Source of the DNA: Lachnospiraceae bacterium
Lineage (GTDB): Bacteria; Bacillota; Clostridia; Lachnospirales; Lachnospiraceae
Assembly: GCA_016281385.1 (NCBI GenBank)
Contig: JAEEIN010000137.1
Span: 1-54,296, forward strand
DNA length: 54,296 bases
Direction: 5' to 3'
In this document: positions 9,349-19,239 of the stretch, piece by piece
Numbering within the stretch: position 1 is the stretch's first letter
Layout of the letters: each line of letters begins with the position of its first letter
Position numbers and translations under genes: made by a program
The notes under the pieces: generated by a model
The model's input: the letters and a program-made list of their open reading frames with translations, nothing else
What the model was told of the DNA's origin: nothing
The model's database searches: none

Positions 9349-9962
9349 AAGAGATAAAGTTAACTGACAGGATTTCATATCTGCCGGCGGTGGAGCATCC
9401 TCTTTCCGCGGATATCGTGCTTGTAAGGGGTGACAGCGGGCTCTTTGTTTTTGATGTGGGAAACTGTGATGCCGCCACCACTTATCTTAACGAGCTTCAT
9501 ATGCACAAGACTGTGATCCTTTCCCATTTCCATTCGGATCATACCGCAAGGCTTGAGGATACGGTGTTTGACGAGCTTTACGTCGGGAATCAGACCTTTA
9601 AGTCCGTAAGGCAGGGCACAACGGTGACCGAGCCTGTGGTCCTTGAGGACGGTATTAAAGTCCGTATTGTTCCCATTCCGTCCACCCATGCAAAGGGATC
9701 CCTTCTTATGGTGGCGGATGGTGTTGTTTTTACGGGAGATGCGACTTATGCCATGTGGAAGGACGGGAAGGTGATCTACAATTCCCAGCTTCTTAAGGGG
9801 ACCATCGATACCCTTAAGGCGCAGCCGGAGGATAAGTGTTACTTAAGCCACGACGGCGGGGTCATAAGGAAGAAGGAAGCGATACTTAAGCTGCTTACGG
9901 GGATATATGCAAAAAGGACATCCGACAGTCCGTACATCGTTCTTAACGACGATGAGTGTTAA
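9345..9962 (+). CDS. Metallo-beta-lactamase-fold hydrolase
   Basis: A 205-aa protein with the metal-binding signature HFHSDH (HxHxDH), a later STHAKGSL (third His region) and FTGDATY (bridging Asp). This defines a small soluble member of the metallo-beta-lactamase superfamily. The substrate cannot be inferred. Its ATGA overlap with the DUF218 gene indicates co-translation. Confidence 0.85.
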   Translation: MKEIKLTDRISYLPAVEHPLSADIVLVRGDSGLFVFDVGNCDAATTYLNELHMHKTVILSHFHSDHTARLEDTVFDELYVGNQTFKSVRQGTTVTEPVVLEDGIKVRIVPIPSTHAKGSLLMVADGVVFTGDATYAMWKDGKVIYNSQLLKGTIDTLKAQPEDKCYLSHDGGVIRKKEAILKLLTGIYAKRTSDSPYIVLNDDEC

Positions 9963-10034
9963 TTGGACGTTTAAACCCATTTGATATCATTAGTGATCAG
10001 TCGGGAACTTTTTGATTTTTTACGGAGCATTTTA

Positions 10035-12857
10035 ATGAAATTCTTCGGGAATAAAGTGATACAAAACGATATAAAGCGGGACAAACTCTTTGCGATGACC
10101 GAGGCCCTCGTCATCGTATTGATGTTTGTTGCGCTTATGTTTTTTATATTGCTGAGAGATCACTGGGTAGAGGACAGCGAGAAGAAGCAGCTCAGGGTGG
10201 AGAGTTTTGACACGGGCTGGGAGCTGGTGAACCACGACGGGACCCGAAGACCCATAAGGATCCCCGCATCTTTAAAAGGCATAAAAGCCGGCGAGACCGT
10301 TGTTCTTGAGACCACCCTTCCTTCCGAGATCTCGGATAAATATTATTTTTCCACCCGTGCCAGAAGCCAGGCCATGAAGGTCTATGTGGACGGAGATCTT
10401 CGCTGTGATTTCAACCAGACCTTTGAGTATTTCTACTGGTCGGAGATCATTTCAAAGTATATCTATGCTCCGATAAGTTCAAAGGATGCGGGAAAAACAA
10501 TAAGGATCGAAGCCACGGCCATCTCCGATATTACGCGTAACTTTACGGCGATGTATATCGGTGAAAAGACGGATATAGATTTTGAATATGTAAAGCCCCA
10601 GTTTTTTGAGATGATCCTGGGATTCTTTTTTCTGCTTCTCGGATTCATGATAGGGATCATGGGTGTTCTTTTCAGATACGGCGCAGGCAGCAGGATGAAG
10701 GTTGACTATCTTGGCTGGAGTATGATGATAGTCGCTATCTGGGAAGTGACCCAGTGCGGCTTCAGAGATTTTATCTTTACCAATATCGTGGGTATAAGCG
10801 CCATACCGAGTATAGCGCTTTCGCTCTTTCCCATGACCCTTGCGCTTTATTTAAATACCCTTCAGAACGGAAGGTACAGAAAGCTTTATATCGTTTACAT
10901 CCTTTTCACCATAGTAATGGCCCTTGTGCATATAGCATTGGCTCTTTTGAGGATACGCTCCGTAAGGGATGATCTGCCGACGATCTTCATCATTTTGGCA
11001 GTTTTGTTCGTACTGTTCGTATACACAGCCATGACGGACCGGAAAAACGATCTTTTGAAGGAATATAAAGAGGTATTCGTCGGAATGATGCTCATGGCAT
11101 TTTTCGGAACCGCCCAGACCTTTTCTTATATTTCCCTTTCGGAGGCAAGGGGTATAAATCTCGCGCTGGGCTTTGCCTGCTTTGCGGTCTGCGCTCTGAC
11201 CCATTCCATCAAATATCTGTTAAGGGTTGAGGAAGGAAAAAGAAAGGCCGAGATGGAAGCCGGCATCAAATCAGATTTCCTGGCCACCATGTCCCACGAG
11301 ATCCGTACGCCCATAAATGCGGTGCTTGGCATGAATCAGGCGATCCTTCGCGAAAGCTCCGAAGAAAGCATCTTAAGATACGCAACGGATGTTGACGGAG
11401 CGGGAAAGATGCTCCTTTCCATAATCAACGATATCCTTGATTTTTCCAAGATCGAATCGGGAAAGATGGATCTTGTTGTTTCGGATTACAGCTTAAGAGG
11501 CCTGGTCGCTTCATGTAACAATCTGATAGACAAGCGTGCTGCGGACAAGGGGCTGAACTTTGTTGTTGAAGTTGATGAAGAACTGCCTTCCCGTCTGTCC
11601 GGCGATGAGGTACGCATTCAGCAGATAGTCATCAATCTATTGTCAAATGCGGTGAAATATACCTCGAAGGGTCATGTGGGCTTTAAGATCTTCGGCGAAT
11701 ATGTTGACGATAAGACCATAGATCTTAAGATCCATGTTTCCGATACGGGAATGGGAATTAAGGCCGAAGACCGTGCAAAGCTCTTTGAGGCTTTCGGACG
11801 TGTGGACCTTGCCAGAAACAAGGGAGTCGAAGGAACCGGTCTGGGCCTTGCCATTACGGGAAGGCTTGTGGACCTTATGGGAGGAACGATAAAGGTTGAG
11901 AGTACCTACGGTTCGGGCTCCGTATTCATGGTTTCCATCCCTCAGGGAATAGCCTCCGATACAAAGGTCGGAAAGATCACCCTGGAAAGAGCGGTGAGCC
12001 ACGAAGTAAGAAAGGTGCAGAAGGATCTCTTTACCGCACCGAATGCAAGGATCCTTGTTGTTGATGACGTCCTGGTCAACTTAAAGGTTGTTAAGAGCCT
12101 GCTTAAGAAGACGGGAATGACCATAGATACCTGCTCAAGCGGTGACGATGCCATCTTAAAGACAAAAGAGGTTAAGTACGATGTTATTCTTCTTGACCAT
12201 ATGATGCCCGAAAAGGACGGTATTCAGACCTTCCATGAGATCCGGGAGGATGAGACCAATCAAAACCGCGAAACCCCCGTTGTCATGCTTACGGCAAATG
12301 CCATTGCGGGAGCGAAGGATGAATATATGTCCGAAGGCTTTGACGATTACATTTCCAAGCCCTTCTCCGTGGAAGGCCTGCAGTCCGTGCTCTTAAAACT
12401 GCTTCCTCCTGACAGGATAGGCGTGGACGTGTTGCCTGCAAAGACGGTTAAAGAACCTGAAATGACAAAGGAACCGGACGAGCCTTCAAAGACCGTGCCG
12501 GCAAAAGAAGACACGGAGAAGACCGAGGACTTCATCAATATGAAGGAGGCTCTGGCAAACTGCGGAAACGACAGGAAACTGCTGGAAGAAAAACTGAAGG
12601 CCTTCGCAGCCAAGGATAAGAGAGCGGAACTGGCGGAAAGCTTTGACAAACATGAGATTCTAAAGTACAAAGAATATGTACGCGTTATCAGAGTGGATGC
12701 TATGGAGATCGGAGCCTTTGCCCTTGCGGATGCGGCTTTGAAGATCGAAAGCGTTATCGTGGAACACGATACAAAGCTCTTAAGCCTGCGCCACCGGAAA
12801 TTTGTGGATGATTACAGCAGGTTCATAAACGTGATCATGAGAGAGATCGGCGGATAA
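10035..12857 (+). CDS. 7TM hybrid histidine kinase with receiver and degenerate Hpt
   Basis: The track start (TTG 9981) is less likely than ATG 10035, which has ACGGAGC six bases upstream; this gives 940 aa. One membrane helix near 24-41 precedes an extracytoplasmic beta-rich sensor (about 45-180). A 7TMR-DISM-like bundle (about 190-390) follows. HisKA has H421 in TMSHEIRTPIN, and the HATPase has SNAVKYT, DTGMGI and GTGLGL. The receiver has VDDVLVN, acceptor D721 in LLDHMMPEKDG and a KPF lysine. A Lys/Glu/Pro linker leads to a C-terminal four-helix Hpt-like domain. The residue aligned with the Hpt histidine is R883 (YVRVIRVDAMEIGA), so that domain probably cannot be phosphorylated. It likely senses an external ligand, perhaps a carbohydrate. 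Confidence 0.92.
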   Translation: MKFFGNKVIQNDIKRDKLFAMTEALVIVLMFVALMFFILLRDHWVEDSEKKQLRVESFDTGWELVNHDGTRRPIRIPASLKGIKAGETVVLETTLPSEISDKYYFSTRARSQAMKVYVDGDLRCDFNQTFEYFYWSEIISKYIYAPISSKDAGKTIRIEATAISDITRNFTAMYIGEKTDIDFEYVKPQFFEMILGFFFLLLGFMIGIMGVLFRYGAGSRMKVDYLGWSMMIVAIWEVTQCGFRDFIFTNIVGISAIPSIALSLFPMTLALYLNTLQNGRYRKLYIVYILFTIVMALVHIALALLRIRSVRDDLPTIFIILAVLFVLFVYTAMTDRKNDLLKEYKEVFVGMMLMAFFGTAQTFSYISLSEARGINLALGFACFAVCALTHSIKYLLRVEEGKRKAEMEAGIKSDFLATMSHEIRTPINAVLGMNQAILRESSEESILRYATDVDGAGKMLLSIINDILDFSKIESGKMDLVVSDYSLRGLVASCNNLIDKRAADKGLNFVVEVDEELPSRLSGDEVRIQQIVINLLSNAVKYTSKGHVGFKIFGEYVDDKTIDLKIHVSDTGMGIKAEDRAKLFEAFGRVDLARNKGVEGTGLGLAITGRLVDLMGGTIKVESTYGSGSVFMVSIPQGIASDTKVGKITLERAVSHEVRKVQKDLFTAPNARILVVDDVLVNLKVVKSLLKKTGMTIDTCSSGDDAILKTKEVKYDVILLDHMMPEKDGIQTFHEIREDETNQNRETPVVMLTANAIAGAKDEYMSEGFDDYISKPFSVEGLQSVLLKLLPPDRIGVDVLPAKTVKEPEMTKEPDEPSKTVPAKEDTEKTEDFINMKEALANCGNDRKLLEEKLKAFAAKDKRAELAESFDKHEILKYKEYVRVIRVDAMEIGAFALADAALKIESVIVEHDTKLLSLRHRKFVDDYSRFINVIMREIGG

Positions 12858-14237
12858 ATGATGAATGGAACGGTAAAGCTACCCGAAGCCTTTTTAAACA
12901 GGATGAGGGATATGCTTAATGAGGATTATGAGGCATTTGTGAGATCGTATGACGAGGAGAGGGCATATGGTCTCAGAGTTAATCCTATAAAATGTGATAA
13001 AGAAAGATTTACAGAGATCATGCCCTTTGAGTTAACCCGCGTAGAGTGGGCTTCGGAGGGCTATTACTATGTGGAGAGTGAGCGCCCCGGCAAGCATGTG
13101 TATCATGAAGCGGGGGCATATTATATTCAGGAGCCCAGTGCCATGAGTGCAGTGGCTCTTCTTGATCCGAAGCCCGGCGAAAAGGTCCTGGATCTTTGCG
13201 CGGCTCCCGGAGGAAAGAGCACCCAGATCGCAGGAAGGCTGATGGGTGAAGGACTTCTTGTTTCAAATGAGCCTGAGCGTGACAGGGCCCGCATCCTTTC
13301 CCAGAATATCGAAAGGCTCGGAATAAGAAACTGCGTTGTAACAAATGAAATGCCGGATCGTCTGGCGTCGAGATTTACGGGATTCTTTGACAGGATCCTT
13401 GTGGATGCTCCCTGTTCGGGGGAGGGAATGTTCAGGAAGGACGAAAATGCCGTAAACGAGTGGTCACCGGAAAACGTTGAGATGTGTGCAAAGAGACAGG
13501 CGGGTATCCTTGATGAAGCCGCAAAGATGCTCCGCCCCGGCGGTATCATGGTTTATTCCACATGCACTTTTTCCAAGGCCGAGAACGAGGATAATATTGC
13601 CTCTTTCCTTGAAAGACACAGGGAATTCACCCTTGAGAAAAGCGAAAGGCTCATGCCTCACAAGATAAAGGGCGAAGGCCATTTCGTGGCAAGACTGGTC
13701 AAAAGCGTCAGTGCGGCGGTGGAATACAGTTATGAAGAGAGTGCTCCCGTCAGCAGAAATGCGGGAAGAAAGCCCGATAAAAAGGGACGCACGGCGGTTT
13801 CTTCTTACAGTGAAAAAGATCTTAAGGAATTTCTTATAAATGAGGCGGGTGTTAAGAAAGAGACCGCGGAGGGGCTTTTGCAGACATCCTGCGTCAATGT
13901 GTTCGGAGAAAACATATATCTTACGCCCAAAACCTTCGGACCTCTTTCGGGGCTTTCCGTTGTAAGGCCCGGACTTCATATAGCTTCCGATCTTGGCAAG
14001 CGCATAGAGCCTGCTCATGCCCTAGCAATGTCGTTGCGCAAAAATGAGACCGAAAGATATGTTGAAGTGACAATGGATGAGGCGAAGAAATATCTCAGAG
14101 GTGAGACCATACCCGTTGATCCCGGAATAAAGGGCTGGTGCGTTGTTTTTGCCGATTCTTTTTCCGTCGGATACGGCAAGGCCACCGGCGGTATCCTCAA
14201 GAATCATTACCCCAAGGGACTCAGAGTCGAACTCTGA
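12858..14237 (+). CDS. rsmF: RsmF-type rRNA cytosine-C5 methyltransferase
   Basis: A 459-aa Nol1/Nop2/Sun-family SAM-dependent methyltransferase. It shows the SAM motif DLCAAPGGKSTQIA and the two family cysteines in DAPCSGEGMF and YSTCTFS. The C-terminal part (about 300-459), ending SVGYGKATGGILKNHYPKGLR, resembles the RsmF/YebU pre-PUA and PUA-like RNA-binding extension. Family members methylate C5 of a 16S rRNA cytosine. The ATG directly follows the kinase stop codon. The exact target base cannot be assigned from sequence, so the symbol is tentative. Confidence 0.88.
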   Translation: MMNGTVKLPEAFLNRMRDMLNEDYEAFVRSYDEERAYGLRVNPIKCDKERFTEIMPFELTRVEWASEGYYYVESERPGKHVYHEAGAYYIQEPSAMSAVALLDPKPGEKVLDLCAAPGGKSTQIAGRLMGEGLLVSNEPERDRARILSQNIERLGIRNCVVTNEMPDRLASRFTGFFDRILVDAPCSGEGMFRKDENAVNEWSPENVEMCAKRQAGILDEAAKMLRPGGIMVYSTCTFSKAENEDNIASFLERHREFTLEKSERLMPHKIKGEGHFVARLVKSVSAAVEYSYEESAPVSRNAGRKPDKKGRTAVSSYSEKDLKEFLINEAGVKKETAEGLLQTSCVNVFGENIYLTPKTFGPLSGLSVVRPGLHIASDLGKRIEPAHALAMSLRKNETERYVEVTMDEAKKYLRGETIPVDPGIKGWCVVFADSFSVGYGKATGGILKNHYPKGLRVEL

Positions 14238-14249
14238 TCCAATTCCTCA

Positions 14250-14278
14250 TTGACAGTGTTTGCGCAATATGCTACTTT
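14250..14278 (+). promoter_or_regulatory. Probable sigma-A promoter of the galactan locus
   Basis: A consensus -35 TTGACA (14250-14255) lies 17 bases from a weak -10 TACTTT (14273-14278). It sits just after rsmF and directly upstream of a LacI-type palindrome. Confidence 0.5.
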
Positions 14279-14283
14279 ATATG

Positions 14284-14301
14284 TGAGCAAACGGTTGCGC
14301 A
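14284..14301 (+). promoter_or_regulatory. Candidate LacI-family operator
   Basis: TGAGCAAACGGTTGCGCA is an 18-base imperfect palindrome (7 of 9 half-site positions match) with a central CG, as in LacI-family operators. It covers the expected transcription start. The 8-base palindrome TTGCGCAA occurs at 14260-14267 and again at 14295-14302, overlapping this site. The likely regulator is the LacI protein encoded at 16373. Confidence 0.55.
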
Positions 14302-14340
14302 AAAGCGCGGCTCAAACTGTTCGGAGGATTGAAGAAGATT

Positions 14341-16359
14341 ATGAAACGACTCATTATTTGTGCGCTTGCGGCGGGGATGGCATTCTCGCTTTTTGCAGGC
14401 TGCGGAAAAGAAAAAGCCGGTGCCGGTACATCCGGAGACGGTTATGTTTATTCTGCCCCCACGGAGGCGGAGGATTTCGGAATCTATGTGGCACCCGTTG
14501 AGGGCATCGGCGATGATTTCATCAGGGGTGTCGATATATCAAGTGTCATCTCCGAGGAGCAGTCGGGGGTTGTTTATTACAACCAAAACGGCGAAGCGGA
14601 GGACATCTTTAAGATCCTTGCGGATGCAGGCGTAAATTACGTCCGTGTCCGTGTCTGGAACGATCCCTATGACAAAAACGGAAACGGCTACGGCGGCGGA
14701 AACTGCGATGCCGACAAGGCAGCCGAGATTGGAAAGCGGGCTTCGGCTTACGGCCTTAAGCTTCTTGTTGATTTCCATTACAGCGATTTCTGGGCCGATC
14801 CCGGAAAGCAGATGGTTCCCAAGGCCTGGGACGGTATGAGCGTTGAGGAGAAGGCTTCTGCCTGCTACGATTTCACTCTTGAAGCCATGAACAGGATCCT
14901 TGACGCAGGTGCGGACGTTGGCATGGTACAGCTTGGTAACGAGACCAACAACGGCATGAGCGGAGAAACAAAATGGTCCGATATCGCACAGATCATGAAC
15001 GAAGGAAGACGTGCGGTACTTGAGGCGGGAACGGCTCACGGTAACGACGATATCCTTATCGCGGTCCATTTTACGAATCCCGAGAATTCCGACGGAATAA
15101 AAGGCGTTTTGAGAAAGCTTGAAAGCTCCGGCGTTAAGTACGATGTATTCGCCCTTTCCTATTATCCTTACTGGCACGGAACCCTTGAGAATCTTACGGA
15201 TCTAATGAAATACATTGTTGATACCTACGGAAAGAAGGTAATGGTAGCGGAAACATCCTATGCCTACACGGTTGAGGACGGTGACGGAACCGGAAACAAC
15301 ATAAGCCAAAAGGATTTAAACAAGAATTACGCTGCCACCGTTCAGAGCCAGGCAAATGCGGTAAGAGATGTATTTGCGGCAACGGCTGCGGTGGGTGAGA
15401 ACGCTCTCGGAGTCTTTTATTGGGAGCCTGCATGGATCCCCGTAAAGGAATATGTTTACGGTGAGGAAGGCGCGGAGGCCATCCTTGCATCCAACAAGGA
15501 AGCCTGGGAAAAATACGGCTCGGGCTGGGCATCATCCTATGCAACGGAATACGATCCCAAGGATGCGGGAGTTTATTACGGCGGCTCCTCCTGGGATAAT
15601 CAGGCGATGTTCGACCACAACGGAAAAGCCCTTGATTCTCTCTATGTTTTCAAATATCTCAAATACGGTACAAAATGCGATCTGAAAGTGGAATTTGCCA
15701 ATGATTTTGTTCTTACGGTCAATCCCGGTGCGGCGCTTGAAATGCCCGGCGAGGTGGAGGTTCATTACAACAATTCCGCAATGAACGGTCCTGCGCCCAT
15801 AACATGGAACGAGGCACAGGTTGCGGCAGTAGATACTTCAAAGACCGGCGAGTATGAAGTTGAAGGAACCTTTGAGGACGGAACCACGATCATCTGCACC
15901 GTAAAGGTTGCGGAGGTCAACTGGATCCAAAACCCGAGTTTCGAGGATGAAGACAGATCCATGTGGAAGTTCCATACAAACGGCGACACCTGCACGGATT
16001 TCCAGAAAAAAGAAACCGACGCATACACAGGGGAATGGGCGATGCATTACTGGCGCCAGTCCGCAGTGGAATTTACGGCGGAAACCACCATTACGGATCT
16101 TGAGAACGGAACCTATTATCTTTCCATGTACACCCAGGGCGGTGACAGCGGAAGCGGTGCGGAAATGTATCTGTACGCTAAGACCTCGGAAGGCGAATTC
16201 AAAACGCCTTACAGCGTAAACGGCTGGTGCGACTGGCAGTTTGTTGAGGTCAAAGGAATAGAAGTTACGGACGGAACCATAACCGTTGGCATATCCTTCA
16301 ACGGTGGCGAAGGCGCGTGGGGTACCTTCGACGATTTCTATCTGTGCAAAGAAAAATAA
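14341..16359 (+). CDS. Surface GH53 endo-beta-1,4-galactanase lipoprotein
   Basis: The start chosen is ATG 14341 (MKRLIICALAAGMAFSLFAGC); the track start is a TTG abutting the GGAGGA. The signal peptide ends in FAGC, a lipoprotein-type site. The GH53 barrel (about 55-430) includes DFHYSDFWADPGKQ, probable acid/base E201 (VQLGNETNNG) and probable nucleophile E304 (VAETSYAYT). An Ig-like Big_4-type segment (about 450-520) follows, then a C-terminal jelly-roll module (about 525-672, starting NPSFEDEDRSMW) resembling CBM61, a galactan-binding family. It likely cuts galactan side chains of pectin at the cell surface. The operator at 14284 predicts LacI control. Confidence 0.9.
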   Translation: MKRLIICALAAGMAFSLFAGCGKEKAGAGTSGDGYVYSAPTEAEDFGIYVAPVEGIGDDFIRGVDISSVISEEQSGVVYYNQNGEAEDIFKILADAGVNYVRVRVWNDPYDKNGNGYGGGNCDADKAAEIGKRASAYGLKLLVDFHYSDFWADPGKQMVPKAWDGMSVEEKASACYDFTLEAMNRILDAGADVGMVQLGNETNNGMSGETKWSDIAQIMNEGRRAVLEAGTAHGNDDILIAVHFTNPENSDGIKGVLRKLESSGVKYDVFALSYYPYWHGTLENLTDLMKYIVDTYGKKVMVAETSYAYTVEDGDGTGNNISQKDLNKNYAATVQSQANAVRDVFAATAAVGENALGVFYWEPAWIPVKEYVYGEEGAEAILASNKEAWEKYGSGWASSYATEYDPKDAGVYYGGSSWDNQAMFDHNGKALDSLYVFKYLKYGTKCDLKVEFANDFVLTVNPGAALEMPGEVEVHYNNSAMNGPAPITWNEAQVAAVDTSKTGEYEVEGTFEDGTTIICTVKVAEVNWIQNPSFEDEDRSMWKFHTNGDTCTDFQKKETDAYTGEWAMHYWRQSAVEFTAETTITDLENGTYYLSMYTQGGDSGSGAEMYLYAKTSEGEFKTPYSVNGWCDWQFVEVKGIEVTDGTITVGISFNGGEGAWGTFDDFYLCKEK

Positions 16360-16372
16360 AAAGGAATGGTAT

Positions 16373-17389
16373 ATGGAAAACAAAAGAATAACCATCGATG
16401 ATGTGGCGGTAGCCCTGTCGGTCTCAAAGACCACGGTCTCCCGTGCGATATCCGGCAAGGGAAGAATAGGGGCTGCCACAAGGGAGAGGATCCTTGCATA
16501 CATTGAGGAGCATGATTATGTGCCCAATGCCATTGCAAAGGGCCTTGCCCAGTCAAGGACCTACAATCTGGGAATAACGGTGCCTGTGGACTTTACACTG
16601 GTGGACCTTCCTTTCTTCCAGAAATGTCTTATGGGAGTATGCGACTATGCGGCCTCCGAGGATTATGACGTGCTGGTGACACTTACATCCATCGATGACA
16701 TATCCCAGCTTGAGAGGCTGGTAAACAACAGGAAAGTCGACGGTGTTGTTCTTACCAGAACCCTTACAAAGGATCTGCCGGCGCAGTTCCTTATGGATAA
16801 GAAAGTGCCCTTTGTCTCTGTGGGCTTAAGCAAGATGCAGGGAATAATCCAGGTGGACAACGACCATGAAACCGCCTGCTTTGACCTGACAACAAGGCTC
16901 ATCGGAATGGGCATAAAGCGCTTTGCGCTTATCTGTGACAGCGGAGCCTATGTGGTAACAAGAAGCCGTTGCAACGGATTTGAGAATGCACTTAAGGAAG
17001 CGGGGCTTCCCGAAAGCAACGGACTTATCTTTGACGATACCACGGATGAGAACCTGGACAGGGTTCTGGAGCGGGTGCTTAAGTCCGACGTGGACTGTAT
17101 CCTCTGCATGGACGATTCCATCTGTGTCAAGGTACTTGACCGCCTGAGAAAAGCGGGACTTGAGGTGCCTGCGGATATAAAGGTTGCTTCTTTTTACAAT
17201 TCAAGCGTGCTTGAGAGAAACATTCCCTCCATCACATCCCTTGATTTCGATGCAAGGGAGCTTGGACGGGTAGCCTGCAAGACTCTTATACAGCTCATAA
17301 ACGGAGAAACGGTTCCTTCAAGAAGTCTTCTCGGATACAGGGTATCCATGAAGGAATCCACAAAAACAATACTTGGAAAGGAAGAATGA
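16373..17389 (+). CDS. LacI-family transcriptional regulator
   Basis: Starts at ATG 16373 (MENKRITIDDVAVAL) with AAGGA seven bases upstream; the longer track start at 16286 runs into the GH53 gene. It has 338 aa: an N-terminal LacI helix-turn-helix (TIDDVAVALSVSKTTVSRAI) and a periplasmic-binding-protein-like effector domain (about 60-335) including VPFVSVG and SLDFDARELG. It sits between galactanase genes, so the effector is probably a galactose-containing sugar. The palindrome at 14284 is the natural target. Its end overlaps the next gene by ATGA. Confidence 0.9.
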   Translation: MENKRITIDDVAVALSVSKTTVSRAISGKGRIGAATRERILAYIEEHDYVPNAIAKGLAQSRTYNLGITVPVDFTLVDLPFFQKCLMGVCDYAASEDYDVLVTLTSIDDISQLERLVNNRKVDGVVLTRTLTKDLPAQFLMDKKVPFVSVGLSKMQGIIQVDNDHETACFDLTTRLIGMGIKRFALICDSGAYVVTRSRCNGFENALKEAGLPESNGLIFDDTTDENLDRVLERVLKSDVDCILCMDDSICVKVLDRLRKAGLEVPADIKVASFYNSSVLERNIPSITSLDFDARELGRVACKTLIQLINGETVPSRSLLGYRVSMKESTKTILGKEE

Positions 17390-19239
17390 ACGTGGAAAAC
17401 AGATTTATCGTAAATATCATTCACCGTCCGGAAATGGTTCCGGAGTATGCGGAAAAGGTCACGGGACACGGAAAGGCCGAGGATATAGGAAGAAAGGCTC
17501 TTCTGACCGAATCTCTTGATATCTTTAAGACTCAGCAGGAGCTGGCTCATATCAACGGACTTAAGACAACGATTCAGATGACCTATGCCAGCCTTTTTAA
17601 CGAAGAGGCTGTTGCACTGGCAAAGAAACATCATGAGGAGTTCGGTGACGAGATCGCCCTTACACTTCTGGGCCTTCCCTGCACGGAATTCCGTGAAAAG
17701 TATAAAACAAAGGATTTCTGCATCTGGATGTTCTCCATGGAGGACAAGATGTCCATCGTTGACGATGTATTCGGAAAGTTCCATGACTGCTTCGGTTTTT
17801 ATCCCGAGTCAACGGGTTCTTATTACATGGATGCGGAACTCATAAACTATATCAAGGAAAAATACCCTTCCGTTAAATGTGCGGTGGCAACCTGCTGGGA
17901 GGAAGGACCCAAGGCATATCATACCTGTAACAATTCCTGGTATACCCTTATGGACGGCGGTCCCTGGGCTCCCTGGATCCCTTCCAAGGTCAACACCCAT
18001 GCCCCCGCAGCCGATGAGTCCGAGGACAGCGGCATTGTAGCGATACCCCATCTTTCCAGAGATCTGCTGGCATGCTACGACGGAAACGGTTCAAACTTCG
18101 GAACCCACCCCCAGAACGTGCTTCGCGGAATGATCTATGAGGACGGAAAGTACCCTTATCTTTTCAACCTCATAGATCAGTACAGAGTTCTGGGAGATTA
18201 CAACAACGGAATCGCATATAACATGATGTTCGTAGGCCCCGGCTGGATGAACAAAATGGGCCGCTGGGAGGCACCCTATGAGCTTTTAAGACAGTCCTAT
18301 GCCGATGGAATGGCTTATTACGGAGAACTTAAGAAACAGGGCCTTCTTGAAGATATGGGAATGGCCGAGTTTGCCGACTTCTGGAGAGCAAACAAGCGCT
18401 ATACTGAGCCTGAATGCGCACTCTGGAAGGATATCCTTTACGGATCCGACAAGCAGCTTTTCTGGTATTGCGATCCCTTCATGAGAGTCTGTGTGAACAT
18501 GGATCAGGGCGGTGCCATCGTGGATCTTCGCCCCTATGCCGCAAAGCTTGAATGGCCGGTAGGTATCGGAACGGATCATGTGCAGGACTGCTCCTATCCT
18601 TTCTTAATACAGGAGAAGTACCGTGCGGGCTATTTCACACACTATGCGGGTGAAGGTACCGTAAGAAGTGCCAAGATCAGCCATAACGGGGAAGAAGTGG
18701 ACCTTTGCCTTTGCAGGACCAAGGCAAAATTCCACGAGGAAAAGAAAGCAGACGGAGGAAAGGTTCGTTTTCTTCTTCTGGAGCCCGTGGATATCGAGTT
18801 CTCGGATCTTACGGTGAAGCTTCAGACCAAAGTTGTTTTCGATGAAGGAAGCTCGGAGATAAAGATCGAGAGAAAGATCCTCGAAATGAGCGATCCTTCC
18901 GCGGAAGTATCCATAAACGAGTACATGGTTGCCTGCTATGGTACCACGGAATACCCGGAAGATATGAAATGTGTAAAGTTAAATCTAACCGGAAAAGAAA
19001 ATAAAACCATTGATTACGCATATAAATGCCGCGAGGAATACCTTGACGATGCGGACGAGGCATATGCGACCATCGGTGCAATAAAGACAAGGGTAGGCTT
19101 AAGATGCGAAGGCTTTGGCAAGACCGGCTACATAAAGGAAGGCTACGCATTTTCGCCGATGTTTACCCTGGGATACACAGGTACACTTAAGAATGAGGAG
19201 GTGTTTACGACATGGCTCAGTCTGGCAAGGGAAGATTAA
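17386..19239 (+). CDS. Unrecognised 617-aa cytoplasmic protein, possibly sugar-acting
   Basis: No signal peptide is present. The N-terminal half (about 10-370) alternates predicted strands and helices, with aromatic and acidic clusters (CIWMFSMEDKMS, YPESTGSYYMD, DGGPWAPWIPSK), and could be a barrel-type hydrolase or deacetylase-like domain. The C-terminal part (about 380-615) is beta-rich, as in carbohydrate-active enzyme accessory domains. A relationship to DUF3863/DUF3864 proteins is possible but not shown. Translational coupling to LacI (ATGA) and position between two GH53 genes argue for a role in processing galactan oligosaccharides. No catalytic residues can be named. Confidence 0.7.
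   Translation: MNVENRFIVNIIHRPEMVPEYAEKVTGHGKAEDIGRKALLTESLDIFKTQQELAHINGLKTTIQMTYASLFNEEAVALAKKHHEEFGDEIALTLLGLPCTEFREKYKTKDFCIWMFSMEDKMSIVDDVFGKFHDCFGFYPESTGSYYMDAELINYIKEKYPSVKCAVATCWEEGPKAYHTCNNSWYTLMDGGPWAPWIPSKVNTHAPAADESEDSGIVAIPHLSRDLLACYDGNGSNFGTHPQNVLRGMIYEDGKYPYLFNLIDQYRVLGDYNNGIAYNMMFVGPGWMNKMGRWEAPYELLRQSYADGMAYYGELKKQGLLEDMGMAEFADFWRANKRYTEPECALWKDILYGSDKQLFWYCDPFMRVCVNMDQGGAIVDLRPYAAKLEWPVGIGTDHVQDCSYPFLIQEKYRAGYFTHYAGEGTVRSAKISHNGEEVDLCLCRTKAKFHEEKKADGGKVRFLLLEPVDIEFSDLTVKLQTKVVFDEGSSEIKIERKILEMSDPSAEVSINEYMVACYGTTEYPEDMKCVKLNLTGKENKTIDYAYKCREEYLDDADEAYATIGAIKTRVGLRCEGFGKTGYIKEGYAFSPMFTLGYTGTLKNEEVFTTWLSLARED

Noticed and set aside
9981-10034. Upstream TTG start for the 7TM kinase
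   Set aside because: ATG 10035 has a well-spaced ribosome site and gives a normal N-terminus.
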